NCBI RefSeq assembly: GCF_023715465.1
Contig: NZ_JAMBOE010000001.1
Coordinates: 744,001 to 808,000 of the forward strand
Origin: Paenibacillus macerans
Lineage (GTDB): Bacteria > Bacillota > Bacilli > Paenibacillales > Paenibacillaceae
DNA: 64,000 nucleotides
Reading direction: 5' to 3'
Shown: positions 45,195 to 54,940 of the stretch, piece by piece
Layout of the letters: every line of letters begins with the position of its first letter
How positions within the stretch are numbered: position 1 is the first letter of the stretch
The notes under the pieces: model-generated
Told to the model about the DNA's origin: nothing
The model's input: only the letters and a program-made list of their open reading frames with translations
Database searches by the model: none
Made by a program: the position numbers and the translations under genes

Positions 45195-46187
45195 TTACGT
45201 CCGCGAGGCGGGTGCGAGCCCGGAGGAAATGTCCGGCTCCGGCGGATGATGCTCCGCTTCCGTACCTTCTACTAACGCAGGATGCACAATGGCCCGATAG
45301 GCCCCTTCCGAGGATAAACGTCCTCCGTCCAATCCGATAAGCACCCGGGTAGAATGAAAATTCCGCCCTTCCAAAGTTATGCTGACTTCGTCCGGCTTAA
45401 GCGCAAGCATAAATTGCGTCCCCTTGTTGATTCCGCGATACGGCACAAGACGCAACCGATCCGGCCAGGGAAAAGCCCCGGCTTCCGTCCATTCTATGAT
45501 GAGGTTGTCCGCCCGCTCCTTAGCAAGCTTGCCGCGAAAAGATGGAGGAAGCAGTTCCTCCCAAAGCGACGCCTCCATCACCATAACAGGCAATCGGCTG
45601 AGCGGATCGGACAATTGGTTGCCCGTATCGACCAGGCCCGCGCAGCGAATCTCGGAATCTTCAATACGAACCCGGACCTCTCCGACAAAAGAGGAGATTC
45701 GCTCTTGCCGATGACGCGCCGCGATAACCCGCTTAAACCACCATAACACGGCAAAAAACAGGACAAGCGTAAACAAGGCCCCTACCTTTAGCGAAAACCC
45801 CATCCCTCCGGACGCCGAAAACCATATTCCGTTCCATAGGTCGCCATAGTCTTGGAGCAAATAATGCACGCCCAGGATGCCGCCCGCCGCCGCAAAATTA
45901 ACGATGTAAAAAGCCCCCATGTTCCGCAGATAGTTTTGTAAACTGCCAAAGCCGAAGGCGATCCATAACATCACGACAGAAAACAGGAACTTGACCAGAA
46001 ACGTATACAAAAACTCAAGCTCCGGCAAAAACATCATGACGACATACATGGCTCCAACGCCAGCTGAAACGGCGATCCGCCATATTTTGATCTTCCGCTT
46101 CCGCATCCATGCCGTAACGAGCAGCAAACTTGCATCGATCAATAGGTTCATCGCAAATAGGAGATCGATATAAACAACCAACGGCAT
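45195..46187 (-). CDS. spoIIGA: Sporulation sigma-E factor processing peptidase
   Basis: The 330-aa protein has five hydrophobic segments in its first half and a cytoplasmic aspartic-protease-like half with the active-site motif AGLVDTGNQL. It cleaves pro-sigma-E after a signal from the forespore. Its proline-rich end is variable. It forms the spoIIG operon with sigE. The ribosome site AGGTGA is close to the ATG. Confidence 0.95.
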   Translation of the reverse strand: MPLVVYIDLLFAMNLLIDASLLLVTAWMRKRKIKIWRIAVSAGVGAMYVVMMFLPELEFLYTFLVKFLFSVVMLWIAFGFGSLQNYLRNMGAFYIVNFAAAGGILGVHYLLQDYGDLWNGIWFSASGGMGFSLKVGALFTLVLFFAVLWWFKRVIAARHRQERISSFVGEVRVRIEDSEIRCAGLVDTGNQLSDPLSRLPVMVMEASLWEELLPPSFRGKLAKERADNLIIEWTEAGAFPWPDRLRLVPYRGINKGTQFMLALKPDEVSITLEGRNFHSTRVLIGLDGGRLSSEGAYRAIVHPALVEGTEAEHHPPEPDISSGLAPASRT

Positions 46188-46212
46188 TCACCTGCCTGGG
46201 GAGATGCTTATC

Positions 46213-46279
46213 AGTATAAAGAGAATAGCTTATAAAGTCTGTCTAAAATTGAAAGCAGAAACCCACTATTTTTGTCGAC
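46213..46279 (-). promoter_or_regulatory. spoIIG promoter region with 0A-like boxes
   Basis: -10 TATACT (46213-46218) and a -35-like TAGACA/TTAGAC (46240-46246) are 21-22 bp apart, like the long spacer of the Spo0A-activated B. subtilis spoIIG promoter. Plus-strand TGTCTAA (46240-46246) and TTGTCGAC (46272-46279) each differ by one base from the Spo0A box TTGTCGAA core. Confidence 0.6.
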
Positions 46280-46351
46280 CTAAGGGACTTGCACGTGCAT
46301 GATGCGTAAAATGAAGAGCCGGACCATAGATTTGCTCAATTAGCGCCCAAT

Positions 46352-46631
46352 CTGTGGACGCTGCTCTAACGGACACCAGCGGCCTTATCCGCACATTTCC
46401 CGGGTATTTCCCAGCCTAACGGACACAGGCGACCCTATTTCGCTCTAAACCCGTTCATCCAGACCGATTTGAGTTAAATAAGGTCTTCTGTGTCCGTTGC
46501 ATTTTGTGCACCTTCGTTTTTCCGCAAATAACGTCTCTGGAGTCCTTTAGCCTCCAGCTCCCTCTTCTCCTCACCTCTCTACCTACGAATCGTCCTCTAC
46601 CACGCGATGAAACTTAATAAATCCAGTATGT
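46352..46631. repeat. ~280-bp intergenic repeat, family 2, copy 2
   Basis: It aligns with 27590-27870 over its whole length and in the same orientation. The inner inverted repeat is TAACGGACACAG..GACC.TATTT with AAATA.GGTC..CTGTGTCCGTT. It ends at the ftsZ terminator. Confidence 0.85.
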
Positions 46632-46668
46632 AAAAAAAGACCTTGTCCCTACATGGGGACAAGGTCTT
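46632..46668 (-). terminator. Terminator of ftsZ
   Basis: AGACCTTGTCCC pairs with GGGACAAGGTCT and is followed by T7 on the minus strand, 23 bp after the stop. Confidence 0.93.
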
Positions 46669-46690
46669 CGGGGAGACGTACTACCCTTGC

Positions 46691-47809
46691 TTAGTCGTTA
46701 TTGTTCCGCGAACGGTTACGGAGAAACGTCGGAATGTCGAGCTGATCTCCGCTCGGTTGATTACCGAACGGTCGCAGGTTCGAAGCCGGACGCGTGTCCT
46801 GCGGCTCGGATACGCCCGGAGCAGCTGCCGGTTTACGGGCTGGCTGCACCGCAGGTTTATTCTCGAACCCTGTCGCGATGACCGTGACTTTGATTTCTTC
46901 CTTCATGTCCTCATCGATGATCGCACCAAAAATCATGTTCACTTCCGGATCGGAAGCGGCGATCACGATTTCCGCAGCCTCGTTGACTTCATACAGGGAC
47001 AAGTTGGCTCCGCCCGTAATGTTCATGATGACGCCGCGCGCGCCTTCGATGGACGTTTCCAAGAGCGGGCTCATAATCGCCTTGCGGGCGGCCTCCGCAG
47101 CACGGTTTTCGCCGGTAGCCAGGCCGATGCCCATTAGCGCGGAGCCGCGTTCGGTCATGATTGTCTTCACGTCGGCAAAGTCGAGGTTGATCAGGCCCGG
47201 TACGGCGATCAAGTCGGAAATGCCCTGCACCGCTTGGCGCAGCACGTTGTCCGCTTCACGGAACGCTTCCAGCATCGGCGTCTTCTTGTCGACGATTTCC
47301 AACAGGCGATCGTTCGGAATGACGATCAGCGTGTCCACTTTTTCTTTCAAACCTTCGATGCCAAGCTCCGCCTGGGAAGAACGCTTACGGCCTTCAAACG
47401 TAAATGGGCGGGTAACGACGCCAACGGTCAGCGCGCCGCATTCTCTGGCGATTTCGGCAATGACCGGAGCCGCTCCGGTGCCGGTGCCGCCGCCCATACC
47501 GGCCGTGACAAACACCATATCCGCGCCTTTTAACGTATTTGCGATCAGTTCGCGGGATTCTTCGGCCGCTTTCTTGCCGACCTCCGGATTGGCGCCGGCG
47601 CCCAGTCCGCGCGTCAACTTATCCCCGATCTGCAATTTATGTTCGGACTTGGCCAAATGAAGCGCTTGGGCGTCCGTATTTACAGTAATGAACTCGACGC
47701 CTTGCACGCCGTTTTCGATCATCCGGTTGACCGCGTTGCTTCCACCGCCGCCCACCCCGATGACCTTGATTTGAGCCAAGCTCTCCATTTCGAAATCAAA
47801 TTCCAACAT
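46691..47809 (-). CDS. ftsZ: Cell-division GTPase FtsZ
   Basis: The 372-aa tubulin homologue polymerises into the Z-ring. The GTP-binding signature is [12 protein letters not shown], the synergy loop is [11 protein letters not shown] and the C-terminal partner-binding peptide is [10 protein letters not shown]. The ATG at 47809 ([11 protein letters not shown]) has GGGGGAG 10 nt upstream; the frame is open for seven more codons. It is the last gene of the dcw cluster, after ftsA. Confidence 0.97.
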   Translation of the reverse strand: MLEFDFEMESLAQIKVIGVGGGGSNAVNRMIENGVQGVEFITVNTDAQALHLAKSEHKLQIGDKLTRGLGAGANPEVGKKAAEESRELIANTLKGADMVFVTAGMGGGTGTGAAPVIAEIARECGALTVGVVTRPFTFEGRKRSSQAELGIEGLKEKVDTLIVIPNDRLLEIVDKKTPMLEAFREADNVLRQAVQGISDLIAVPGLINLDFADVKTIMTERGSALMGIGLATGENRAAEAARKAIMSPLLETSIEGARGVIMNITGGANLSLYEVNEAAEIVIAASDPEVNMIFGAIIDEDMKEEIKVTVIATGFENKPAVQPARKPAAAPGVSEPQDTRPASNLRPFGNQPSGDQLDIPTFLRNRSRNNND

Positions 47810-47866
47810 ACTATTCCATCTCCCCCTCAATGTGCATGGATGGCCCGTTCTTCATCCTTGAATTTG

Positions 47867-49120
47867 CTATATAAATTCACTGAACAGATTTTTAAGACGC
47901 TCCATCAGGCCGCCCGACTTGCGAGCCGGCTCCTGCGCCGGCGAAGCGGGTTTGCTACGGCCGGCCGTCTTCTTCGGTCCGGCGCTCCGAACGCGAATGT
48001 TCTTGATGACCTTATACAAAATGCCTACGCCCCCGGTAAACCCGGGATCGCGGACCCCGATGTAATCCGGGACGGCGATTCTGACGGAAGCCGCCAGCTC
48101 CTGCTGCGCGATCTTAAGCAGCCCCGCCATCGATACGGTTCCTCCCGTCAAAATATAGCCCCCAGGCTGCTCGCTGTAGCCGAGCCGCTTGACTTCCTGG
48201 CGGATCAGCTGGAAGATCTCCTGAACGCGAGGCTCCGCGATGGCAGCCAGGTCTTCCTGCGTAAATTCCTTGTCCACATTGCTGCCGATCCGCGTTACCT
48301 TAAAGGTTACGTCCGGCGCGGCATCCTCGATCGAGGCGCAGCCGTATTTCAGCTTCGCTTTCTCCGCATGATCGGTCAACGTGCGGAGACCGTAAGCAAT
48401 GTCGTTCGTTATAAATTCTCCCCCAATCGGAAGCGTGGATGTGGACACGATCGTGCCGCCTTCAAACACAGCGATCGTGGTGGAACCGGCGCCGATATCC
48501 ACCAGCACCGAACCCATCGTTTTCTCGTCCTTGGACAAGGCAAGCTGCCCTGCACCCAGCGACAACAATACCAAATCCCGGACCTTCAGCCCGGATTTCT
48601 CCACGCAACGGAGCAAATTGTGAATCGCGGTCTTCGCTCCCGTTATGATCGTCGCTTCCACTTCCAGACGAACCCCGATCATGCCGCGGGGATCCTGAAT
48701 GCCCTCAAGCCCGTCCACCACATACTGCTTGGCCACAACATCGATAATTTCGCGTTCCGGCGGAAGGGCAATGACTTCGGCCGCTTTCAACACGCGGTCG
48801 ATATCGTCCTCGCCGATTTCCCGGTCTTCATTTTGTACGGCTACTACTCCGTGGCTCGTTTGGAGTCCGATGTGGTTGCCCGAAATGCCGACATATACTT
48901 CCGATATTTGAATACCTACCATCCGTTCCGCATGATCCACGGCGTTGCGGATCGATTGGACCGTCTGATCAATATCTACAATCGCGCCTTTTCGAATTCC
49001 TTCCGAGTCGGCAGATCCAACTCCAATAATATTAAAGGTTCCATTGCCAATTTCCCCAATAATAGCACGAACTTTGGATGTACCGATGTCCAAACTAACA
49101 ATGATGTCATTGTTGCTCAA
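47867..49120 (-). CDS. ftsA: Cell-division actin-like protein FtsA
   Basis: The 417-aa actin homologue tethers FtsZ to the membrane. The phosphate 1 motif is IVSLDIGTSKVRAIIGE and phosphate 2 is VLVDIGAGSTTIAVF. An amphipathic C-terminal helix (GLMERLKNLFSEFI) is the membrane anchor. The TTG at 49120 has AGGAGG nine nt upstream. Confidence 0.96.
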   Translation of the reverse strand: MSNNDIIVSLDIGTSKVRAIIGEIGNGTFNIIGVGSADSEGIRKGAIVDIDQTVQSIRNAVDHAERMVGIQISEVYVGISGNHIGLQTSHGVVAVQNEDREIGEDDIDRVLKAAEVIALPPEREIIDVVAKQYVVDGLEGIQDPRGMIGVRLEVEATIITGAKTAIHNLLRCVEKSGLKVRDLVLLSLGAGQLALSKDEKTMGSVLVDIGAGSTTIAVFEGGTIVSTSTLPIGGEFITNDIAYGLRTLTDHAEKAKLKYGCASIEDAAPDVTFKVTRIGSNVDKEFTQEDLAAIAEPRVQEIFQLIRQEVKRLGYSEQPGGYILTGGTVSMAGLLKIAQQELAASVRIAVPDYIGVRDPGFTGGVGILYKVIKNIRVRSAGPKKTAGRSKPASPAQEPARKSGGLMERLKNLFSEFI

Positions 49121-49363
49121 GCCCTGGCACCTCCTATTTCCCATTCAAAATATACTTACCCTGTTAAATGCACTCTCTACATATTCAACGCGGTTTAACC
49201 TTTCCCTCTTTTTTCTACAAATTTTTTGACTTCCAAGTTTTACATCTTATCGGGCAATAGGACCTGAAAACCGTAAATTCTACCCTGCCCCGAGACGCAA
49301 AAATCAGAAGAAAAAAGAGGGAGATAGGAAACTAGCCCATAAAATGTATTTTAACATTGTTTT

Positions 49364-50134
49364 TCACTGATGAGTAGTGTCATTTTGGCCTTCCTCTTCG
49401 CCTTCCGGCAGGGGATACGGCACGTAGGAATCGGCATCCAGCATTTTCAGCTGTCCGGGATCCTGATTTTGTAAAATCTCGTTCAAATACTCCGCCTTTT
49501 TGGGCAGCAGCGAGATCGCCGAAATCACTTCAAATTCGGAGCGCGTATACATTTTGATCCGGTCCGGATAAGACAAAGTCGGCGAAGGAACAATCTCGGA
49601 AATATCGGCGGTCAGCTCGCTAGGGATTTCCGCCAACGTTTTGCAGAGTTTAACCAGATTGGGATCATCCTCTTTCCACCCGGTCAAAATAGGCTTGTCC
49701 ACCGGCATAGAGCCGTTTTGCAGCGGAATTTTGGTGCCGTTCGCCAGCAGTCCGTTCAACTTCCCATCGCCGGTAAGCTGATAGGCCGCAAGCGGAAATT
49801 CTTTGATCTCGATTTCGATGGTACCCGGGAACTTTTTGTTCACGTCCGCATGCTCCACGGAAGGAATGCTTTCCAATTTGTGCTGAACGTTGCCCGAACT
49901 AACGGCAAAAAACGGAGCTCCGACTTCCAGCCCGGCGGCCTCTAACAGCTCACTCTCCGTCGAATACGTATTGCCGTGAAACGCAATCGCCGAAACCTTG
50001 CTTAAAGACGAGCGAAAAAAAAGCACGCAGAGCAATGAGAGGAACAGCAAAACGAGGATTACTTTCACTTTTCGGCCGCTTTTCTTTTTCGGTTTTTCCG
50101 GTTCTTTCAGGGCAGGTACATTCGCTTTTGGCAT
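49364..50134 (-). CDS. divIB: Cell-division protein DivIB/FtsQ
   Basis: The 256-aa bitopic protein has a short basic cytoplasmic tail, one transmembrane helix (VILVLLFLSLLCVLFF) and then a POTRA domain (VSAIAFHGNTYSTESELLEAAGL). It stabilises the FtsL-DivIC complex at the septum. An acidic C-terminal tail ends it. The ATG at 50134 has GGAG seven nt upstream. The 218-bp gap to ftsA shows no gene; the Bacillus ylxW, ylxX and sbp genes are absent. Confidence 0.9.
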   Translation of the reverse strand: MPKANVPALKEPEKPKKKSGRKVKVILVLLFLSLLCVLFFRSSLSKVSAIAFHGNTYSTESELLEAAGLEVGAPFFAVSSGNVQHKLESIPSVEHADVNKKFPGTIEIEIKEFPLAAYQLTGDGKLNGLLANGTKIPLQNGSMPVDKPILTGWKEDDPNLVKLCKTLAEIPSELTADISEIVPSPTLSYPDRIKMYTRSEFEVISAISLLPKKAEYLNEILQNQDPGQLKMLDADSYVPYPLPEGEEEGQNDTTHQ

Positions 50135-50226
50135 ATCATTTCTCCGCAACTTTCTGAATAAATAATAATAGAATACCGTCCAAAAGCCTTGATCCCCTCC
50201 GGCCGGAGGGGATATAAGGCCAAACC

Positions 50227-51507
50227 TCAGGCTAAATCAAGCTGCTTCAGTACGGGGGACTCGCGATGGATCAAGCCCCCGAGACGCTGGAACAACGTTT
50301 CGATCCGGTCGTAGCCGCGATCGATATGATGAACCTGCTCCACGACCGTTTTGCCTTGCGCCGCAAGCCCCGCGATGACCAGCGCGGCGCCGGCCCGCAG
50401 GTCAGTGGCTTCCACGGTAGCTCCGTACAATCTGGGCACCCCGCGAATGAAAGCGAGATTCAAATCGACCGAAATGTCGGCACCCATCCGGACCAATTCG
50501 TCCACATGCTTGAATCTGCCCTCGAACACGGTCTCCTTCATCACGCTGAGTCCGTCCGCCAAGGCAAGCAATACCATGATTTGCGACTGCAGATCGGTCG
50601 GAAAGGAAGGATACGGCGAAGTCACGATCCGTTCCACCGCCCGCGGACGGCCTGCACTGCTAATCGTTATTATATCATCGGCAGCTCCGATTTGAACACC
50701 TGCCCGCCGCAGCACCTGAAGCAGCGACACCAGGTGCGCCGGATTGCAGTGGGTCAGCGTTACGCTTCCGCGCGTAGCGGCTACGGCGATCAACGCGGTT
50801 CCGGCAACGATGCGGTCGGGGATGACCTCGTAATCGCAAGGATACAGCCGTGTTACGCCGCGAATCCTGATCGTGTCCGTTCCGGCGCCGATGATGTCAG
50901 CCCCCATGGCGTTCAGGAAGTTTTGCAAATCCTGAATTTCCGGCTCCCGGGCGGCATTGGTGATCACCGTCGTCCCTTCCGCCAGCGCGGCCGCCATCAT
51001 GATGTTTTCCGTCGCTCCAACGCTGGGAAAGTCAAGGTGAATATCGCTGCCGATCAGCTTGCTGGCCCTGCACCGGATTTGCTGTTCGCTTTCCTCGATT
51101 TGCGCTCCCAAGGCCTCCAGCCCTTTCAAGTGCAAATCGATTTTCCGTTCGCCGATCGCGCACCCGCCCGGCTGGTAAATGCAAACTTCCCCGAACCTGG
51201 CGAGCAGCGGCCCCATCAAAAAAATCGACGACCGCATCTGCTTCATCAAATCCTCCGGCACATGGCTTGAATCCGCACTTCCCGTGTCGACCGTAACCGT
51301 ATCCCCTAAATGGACGGCTTTGCAGCCAAGACGGCCGAGTATGCCCAGCATGACATCAATATCGAGCAGACGGGGGACATTTCGAAGTTGCACCTTGCCT
51401 TCGGACAGCAAACTAGCGGCCAGAATCGGCAGTGCGGCATTTTTTGCTCCATGGATACGAATGGTTCCTGATAGGGGTCTCCCGCCTTCGATCACCAATT
51501 TGTCCAA
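50227..51507 (-). CDS. murA: UDP-N-acetylglucosamine 1-carboxyvinyltransferase
   Basis: The 426-aa enzyme adds enolpyruvate to UDP-GlcNAc, the first committed step of peptidoglycan synthesis. The catalytic Cys lies in QPGGCAIGERKIDLHL, the target of fosfomycin. Lys in IHGAKNAALPI and DLRAGAAL are family motifs. The start is TTG with GGAGGTG upstream. Its place between murB and divIB differs from B. subtilis, where murA copies lie elsewhere. Confidence 0.96.
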   Translation of the reverse strand: MDKLVIEGGRPLSGTIRIHGAKNAALPILAASLLSEGKVQLRNVPRLLDIDVMLGILGRLGCKAVHLGDTVTVDTGSADSSHVPEDLMKQMRSSIFLMGPLLARFGEVCIYQPGGCAIGERKIDLHLKGLEALGAQIEESEQQIRCRASKLIGSDIHLDFPSVGATENIMMAAALAEGTTVITNAAREPEIQDLQNFLNAMGADIIGAGTDTIRIRGVTRLYPCDYEVIPDRIVAGTALIAVAATRGSVTLTHCNPAHLVSLLQVLRRAGVQIGAADDIITISSAGRPRAVERIVTSPYPSFPTDLQSQIMVLLALADGLSVMKETVFEGRFKHVDELVRMGADISVDLNLAFIRGVPRLYGATVEATDLRAGAALVIAGLAAQGKTVVEQVHHIDRGYDRIETLFQRLGGLIHRESPVLKQLDLA

Positions 51508-51523
51508 TGTATCACCTCCGAGT

Positions 51524-52429
51524 TTACCGTTCGCCCACGAAAAAAACCTCCGGGACCAGCGTAACGCCGAACTTGCCGGCGACGGCTGCCTTGATTTGCT
51601 CCATGAGCGCTAGAACGTCCTCTGCTGTCGCTTGCCCGGTATTGACGATGAAATTGGCGTGCAGCGTGGATACTTCGGCTCCTCCGACCCTTAAGCCTTT
51701 AAGTCCGGCCGCCTCGATCAGTCTGGCCGAATGGTCTCCCGGCGGATTGCGGAAGACGCTGCCGGCGCACGGCTGCTGAAGCGGCTGCGTTTTGCGGCGG
51801 CGGTCCTTGTAGGCCGCCATGGCGGCGGCGACTTCCAGCCGGTCGCCGGCAGCCAGCGCAAATTCAGCTTTGGCCACAATGCCGCGCTGTTCGTGCAGGA
51901 CGGAATGCCGATAGTCAAATTTCATATCCTCTGCGGTGTAAGTGACCAATTCACCCGTCTCCAGAACAATGTCAGCGGATTTAAATATTCGTGACACATC
52001 GGACCCGTGAGCGCCGGCGTTCATATATACGGCTCCCCCCACCGTTCCGGGGATGCCTCCGGCAAACTCCAGGCCGGTCAGCCCCTGCTTGCCCGCCATG
52101 ATGCTGAGTCTGACGAACGAGGCGCCTCCTCCGGCATGGGCCTTGCTTCCGTCAAATTCGATCTGCTCCAAACCGGAGCCCAATCGGATCACGCATCCGC
52201 GAATTCCTTGATCGGAAACAAGCATGTTTGAGCCTTTGCCGACCACCATCCAAGCCACCTGCTCCTCATGAAGCAGCCGGACCAGCCTGGACAGCTGCCC
52301 GGGATTTTCAGGTACGACCATCGCGTCAGCGGGACCCCCGATTTTCCATGTTGTATATTTTGACATCGGCTCGTTCGGCAATACCGTTCCGACTCCCTGC
52401 CGGGTCAAATTCGATATCCAATGCTGCAT
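51524..52429 (-). CDS. murB: UDP-N-acetylenolpyruvoylglucosamine reductase
   Basis: The 301-aa FAD enzyme reduces the MurA product to UDP-MurNAc. The FAD motif is VVGKGSNMLVSD, with AGIPGTVGGAVYMNAGAHG and the catalytic Ser region PCAGSVFRNPPGDHS. The ATG at 52429 has AAGGAGG nine nt upstream; the open frame extends 20 codons further. Confidence 0.96.
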   Translation of the reverse strand: MQHWISNLTRQGVGTVLPNEPMSKYTTWKIGGPADAMVVPENPGQLSRLVRLLHEEQVAWMVVGKGSNMLVSDQGIRGCVIRLGSGLEQIEFDGSKAHAGGGASFVRLSIMAGKQGLTGLEFAGGIPGTVGGAVYMNAGAHGSDVSRIFKSADIVLETGELVTYTAEDMKFDYRHSVLHEQRGIVAKAEFALAAGDRLEVAAAMAAYKDRRRKTQPLQQPCAGSVFRNPPGDHSARLIEAAGLKGLRVGGAEVSTLHANFIVNTGQATAEDVLALMEQIKAAVAGKFGVTLVPEVFFVGER

Positions 52430-52576
52430 CGTAAAATCCCTCCTTGACTTGTAGGCGGAAAACACCCCGGCCTTGACGCCCGCCGGCAAATCAGATTCAT
52501 GCCGTCGTCAACGAAGCCGGCTGCCCGGGTCCGTCGGAGCAATTCATGCTAACCGTTGTCCTTTTCGCTCCGCTTG

Positions 52577-52631
52577 GATTGTCACGATTTATAGAGTATC
52601 TTATGCCCTCCTCACGGAGAGTGTGACAATC
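52577..52631. repeat. Inverted repeat between murG and murB
   Basis: GATTGTCAC and GTGACAATC flank 37 bp that include a smaller CTCC-GTGA-GGAG hairpin. The minus strand inside reads GGGCATAAGATACTC. It lies in the only sizeable gap (238 bp) of this part of the dcw cluster. Confidence 0.5.
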
Positions 52632-52667
52632 GCCCAGGTCCAGTTCCGGTCCCGTAGTTCCCCCGCT

Positions 52668-53789
52668 TTAGCGGCGATTTCCGCGGCTTTGGACAAGACG
52701 CCGCATTTCCTCCACCAGCAAATGGGCAGAGTCCGGTTTGCCGAGGCGGCGGGAAGCCGCCGACATCGAGGCGTGGACGGACAGGTCGTTCATGATCCGT
52801 TGAACCGAGCCGAACAGGCTTTGCCCGCTCAACTCCGGCTCCAAAATGACTTCGGCGGCTCCGGCCCGCTCCAAGGTCCTGGCGTTTTTCTCCTGATGAT
52901 TGTTCGTCACGTTGGGCGACGGAATCAGAATCGCCGGAATCCCAAGCGCGGTGATTTCCGCCAAAGAGGAGGCGCCTGCTCGTCCCACGATCAGGGAAGT
53001 CGCGGCCAGCACCTCCGGCATGTTGTGAACGTAAGGAAGCACCTGCAAATGGTCCGGAAGCCCGCCCAGTTTGCCGCGGATGGCTTCGAGCGTCGCTGCA
53101 TGGTAAGCCTCCCCGGTGACGTAAACGAACTGCAGATGCGGCGCTCCCACAAGCAGCGGCGCCATGCCGATCATCGCTTCATTGATCGCTTTGGCTCCCC
53201 GGCTGCCGCCGACGACGAGCACAACCGAGCTGCTGGTGGCAAGCCCCAGCGAGGCAAAGCCCTTGGCCTTGTCGGCGGCATGAACGGTCGTGGCCCGCGG
53301 ATTGCCGCTATATATGACATTCCCGGCTCCCGGGAACGCGGACTCTGAGCCTTCAAAGCTCACCGCCACGGTCGACACGTATTTGCTTAAAAAACGGTTG
53401 GTCAGCCCCGGGATGGCGTTTTGCTCATGGATGATGCTCGGAATGCCCAGCTTGGCGGCCGCGTAAACGACCGGCCCGCATACATAACCGCCCGTCCCGA
53501 TGACGACGTCGGGATTGAATTCCCGCAGCAGTTTTTTGGAAGCGCGCACTCCTTTGAGAAAACGCATGACGGTCTTTATATTTTCGACCGACAGCTTGCG
53601 GCGAAAGCCGGTGATGTCGATCGCTTTAAACGGAATGTTTTGCTTCGGAACCAGCGAGCTTTCCAGCCCTCTCTGGCCGCCGATATATAAAAATTCGGAA
53701 TCGGGAAATTCCTCAGCGCATTGGCTTGCGACGGCCAGCGCGGGGTAGATGTGCCCCCCGGTTCCGCCGCCGCTCAGTACGACGCGCAT
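52668..53789 (-). CDS. murG: UDP-GlcNAc:lipid I N-acetylglucosaminyltransferase
   Basis: The 373-aa GT-B enzyme makes lipid II at the inner membrane face. The N-terminal loop is GGGTGGHIYPALAVA. The C-terminal nucleotide-sugar site includes GGSRGAKAIN and GRAGASSLAEITALGIPAILIPSP. The ATG at 53789 has GAGGTGAG upstream. It begins 4 bp after spoVE. Confidence 0.96.
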   Translation of the reverse strand: MRVVLSGGGTGGHIYPALAVASQCAEEFPDSEFLYIGGQRGLESSLVPKQNIPFKAIDITGFRRKLSVENIKTVMRFLKGVRASKKLLREFNPDVVIGTGGYVCGPVVYAAAKLGIPSIIHEQNAIPGLTNRFLSKYVSTVAVSFEGSESAFPGAGNVIYSGNPRATTVHAADKAKGFASLGLATSSSVVLVVGGSRGAKAINEAMIGMAPLLVGAPHLQFVYVTGEAYHAATLEAIRGKLGGLPDHLQVLPYVHNMPEVLAATSLIVGRAGASSLAEITALGIPAILIPSPNVTNNHQEKNARTLERAGAAEVILEPELSGQSLFGSVQRIMNDLSVHASMSAASRRLGKPDSAHLLVEEMRRLVQSRGNRR

Positions 53790-53793
53790 ATTC

Positions 53794-54891
53794 TCACCTC
53801 GCATAACGGGATAAATTAAGTAAAATGCCTAACGCGGTCAGCATAAGCGTCAGCGAAGATCCGCCGTAGCTGATAAGCGGCAGCGTAATCCCGGTGACGG
53901 GCATCAGGCCAATCACGACGCCGATGTTGATCACGACCTGGACGGCGACCATCCCGACGATCCCGACGGCCAGCAGGCTGCCGAACGTGTCGTCGATCGT
54001 CATCGCGACCCTCATGCCGCGCCACACCAAAATAAGGAACAGCAGGAGGACGAGCAGTCCGCCGATAAAGCCAAGCTCCTCCGCCAAAATGGAAAAAATA
54101 AAATCCGTTTGCGGCTCGGGCACATAGCTGTATTTCTGCCGGCTCATCCCAAGCCCCAGCCCGGCAAGCCCGCCGGGACCGATCGCGTATAAGGACTGGA
54201 TGATCTGGTACCCCGCGCCGAGCGGATCGGACCAGGGATCAAGGAAAGCGGTAATCCGTTTGAGGCGGTAAGGGGCTGCCAGAATCAGGCCTACGAATCC
54301 GAGCGCCCCAAGGCCCGCCAGTCCGGCCAGATGCAGAATTCGCGCCCCGGCCGTAAAGACGATCAGCAGTGAAGCGCCAAGCATGACCGTGCCTGTCCCC
54401 AAATCGGGCTGCAGCATAATCAGACCAAATGCCAGCCCGATCACGCCAAGCGGCGGCAGCAGTCCCTTGGTGAAATTCGTAATCTTGTAATCTTCCTGGC
54501 TAAGGAAATAGGATAGGAACAAAATCATCCCCAGCTTCATGAACTCGGACGGCTGAATGCCAAACGAGCTGATGCCCAGCCAGCTGCGCGCTCCCCCGCG
54601 GACGACCCCGATGCCGGGGATCAGCACGATTACAAGCAGGGCGAAGCAAATGACCAGCCCCACCTTCGCGTATTTGCGCAATAGCCTGTAATCGAAATTC
54701 ATCATCAAAAACATCGCGACCAGTCCGAGTACGGCGAACAATAGCTGACGCTTCACAAAGTAGAAAGAATCGCCGTAATCATGAAAAGCGAGTACCGAAC
54801 CCGCGCTGTACACCATCACAATTCCAATCGCCAGCAGTCCGAGGATGCTGGCCATAAGCCAAAAATCCGGCGCCGTACGGCTCTTGCTCAT
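53794..54891 (-). CDS. spoVE: SEDS-family lipid II polymerase, SpoVE type
   Basis: The 365-aa protein has about ten transmembrane helices and the SEDS motifs SYGGSSL, GVRGGARSWL and QPSEFMKLG. SEDS proteins polymerise glycan strands with a class B PBP partner. The position between murD and murG matches spoVE of B. subtilis, which works in cortex synthesis with SpoVD. It might also serve as the vegetative FtsW here. The ATG at 54891 has GAGGTG nine nt upstream. Confidence 0.9.
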   Translation of the reverse strand: MSKSRTAPDFWLMASILGLLAIGIVMVYSAGSVLAFHDYGDSFYFVKRQLLFAVLGLVAMFLMMNFDYRLLRKYAKVGLVICFALLVIVLIPGIGVVRGGARSWLGISSFGIQPSEFMKLGMILFLSYFLSQEDYKITNFTKGLLPPLGVIGLAFGLIMLQPDLGTGTVMLGASLLIVFTAGARILHLAGLAGLGALGFVGLILAAPYRLKRITAFLDPWSDPLGAGYQIIQSLYAIGPGGLAGLGLGMSRQKYSYVPEPQTDFIFSILAEELGFIGGLLVLLLFLILVWRGMRVAMTIDDTFGSLLAVGIVGMVAVQVVINIGVVIGLMPVTGITLPLISYGGSSLTLMLTALGILLNLSRYAR

Positions 54892-54940
54892 CGTGGATGC
54901 CACCTCTTGACAGAAAGTAGGGGCTTTTCCACCCCCCTAC

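Noticed and set aside
47639..49198. Plus-strand 519-codon open frame across ftsA and ftsZ
   Set aside because: It covers two certain minus-strand genes and their spacer, with no domain pattern; it is the antisense shadow of biased codons.
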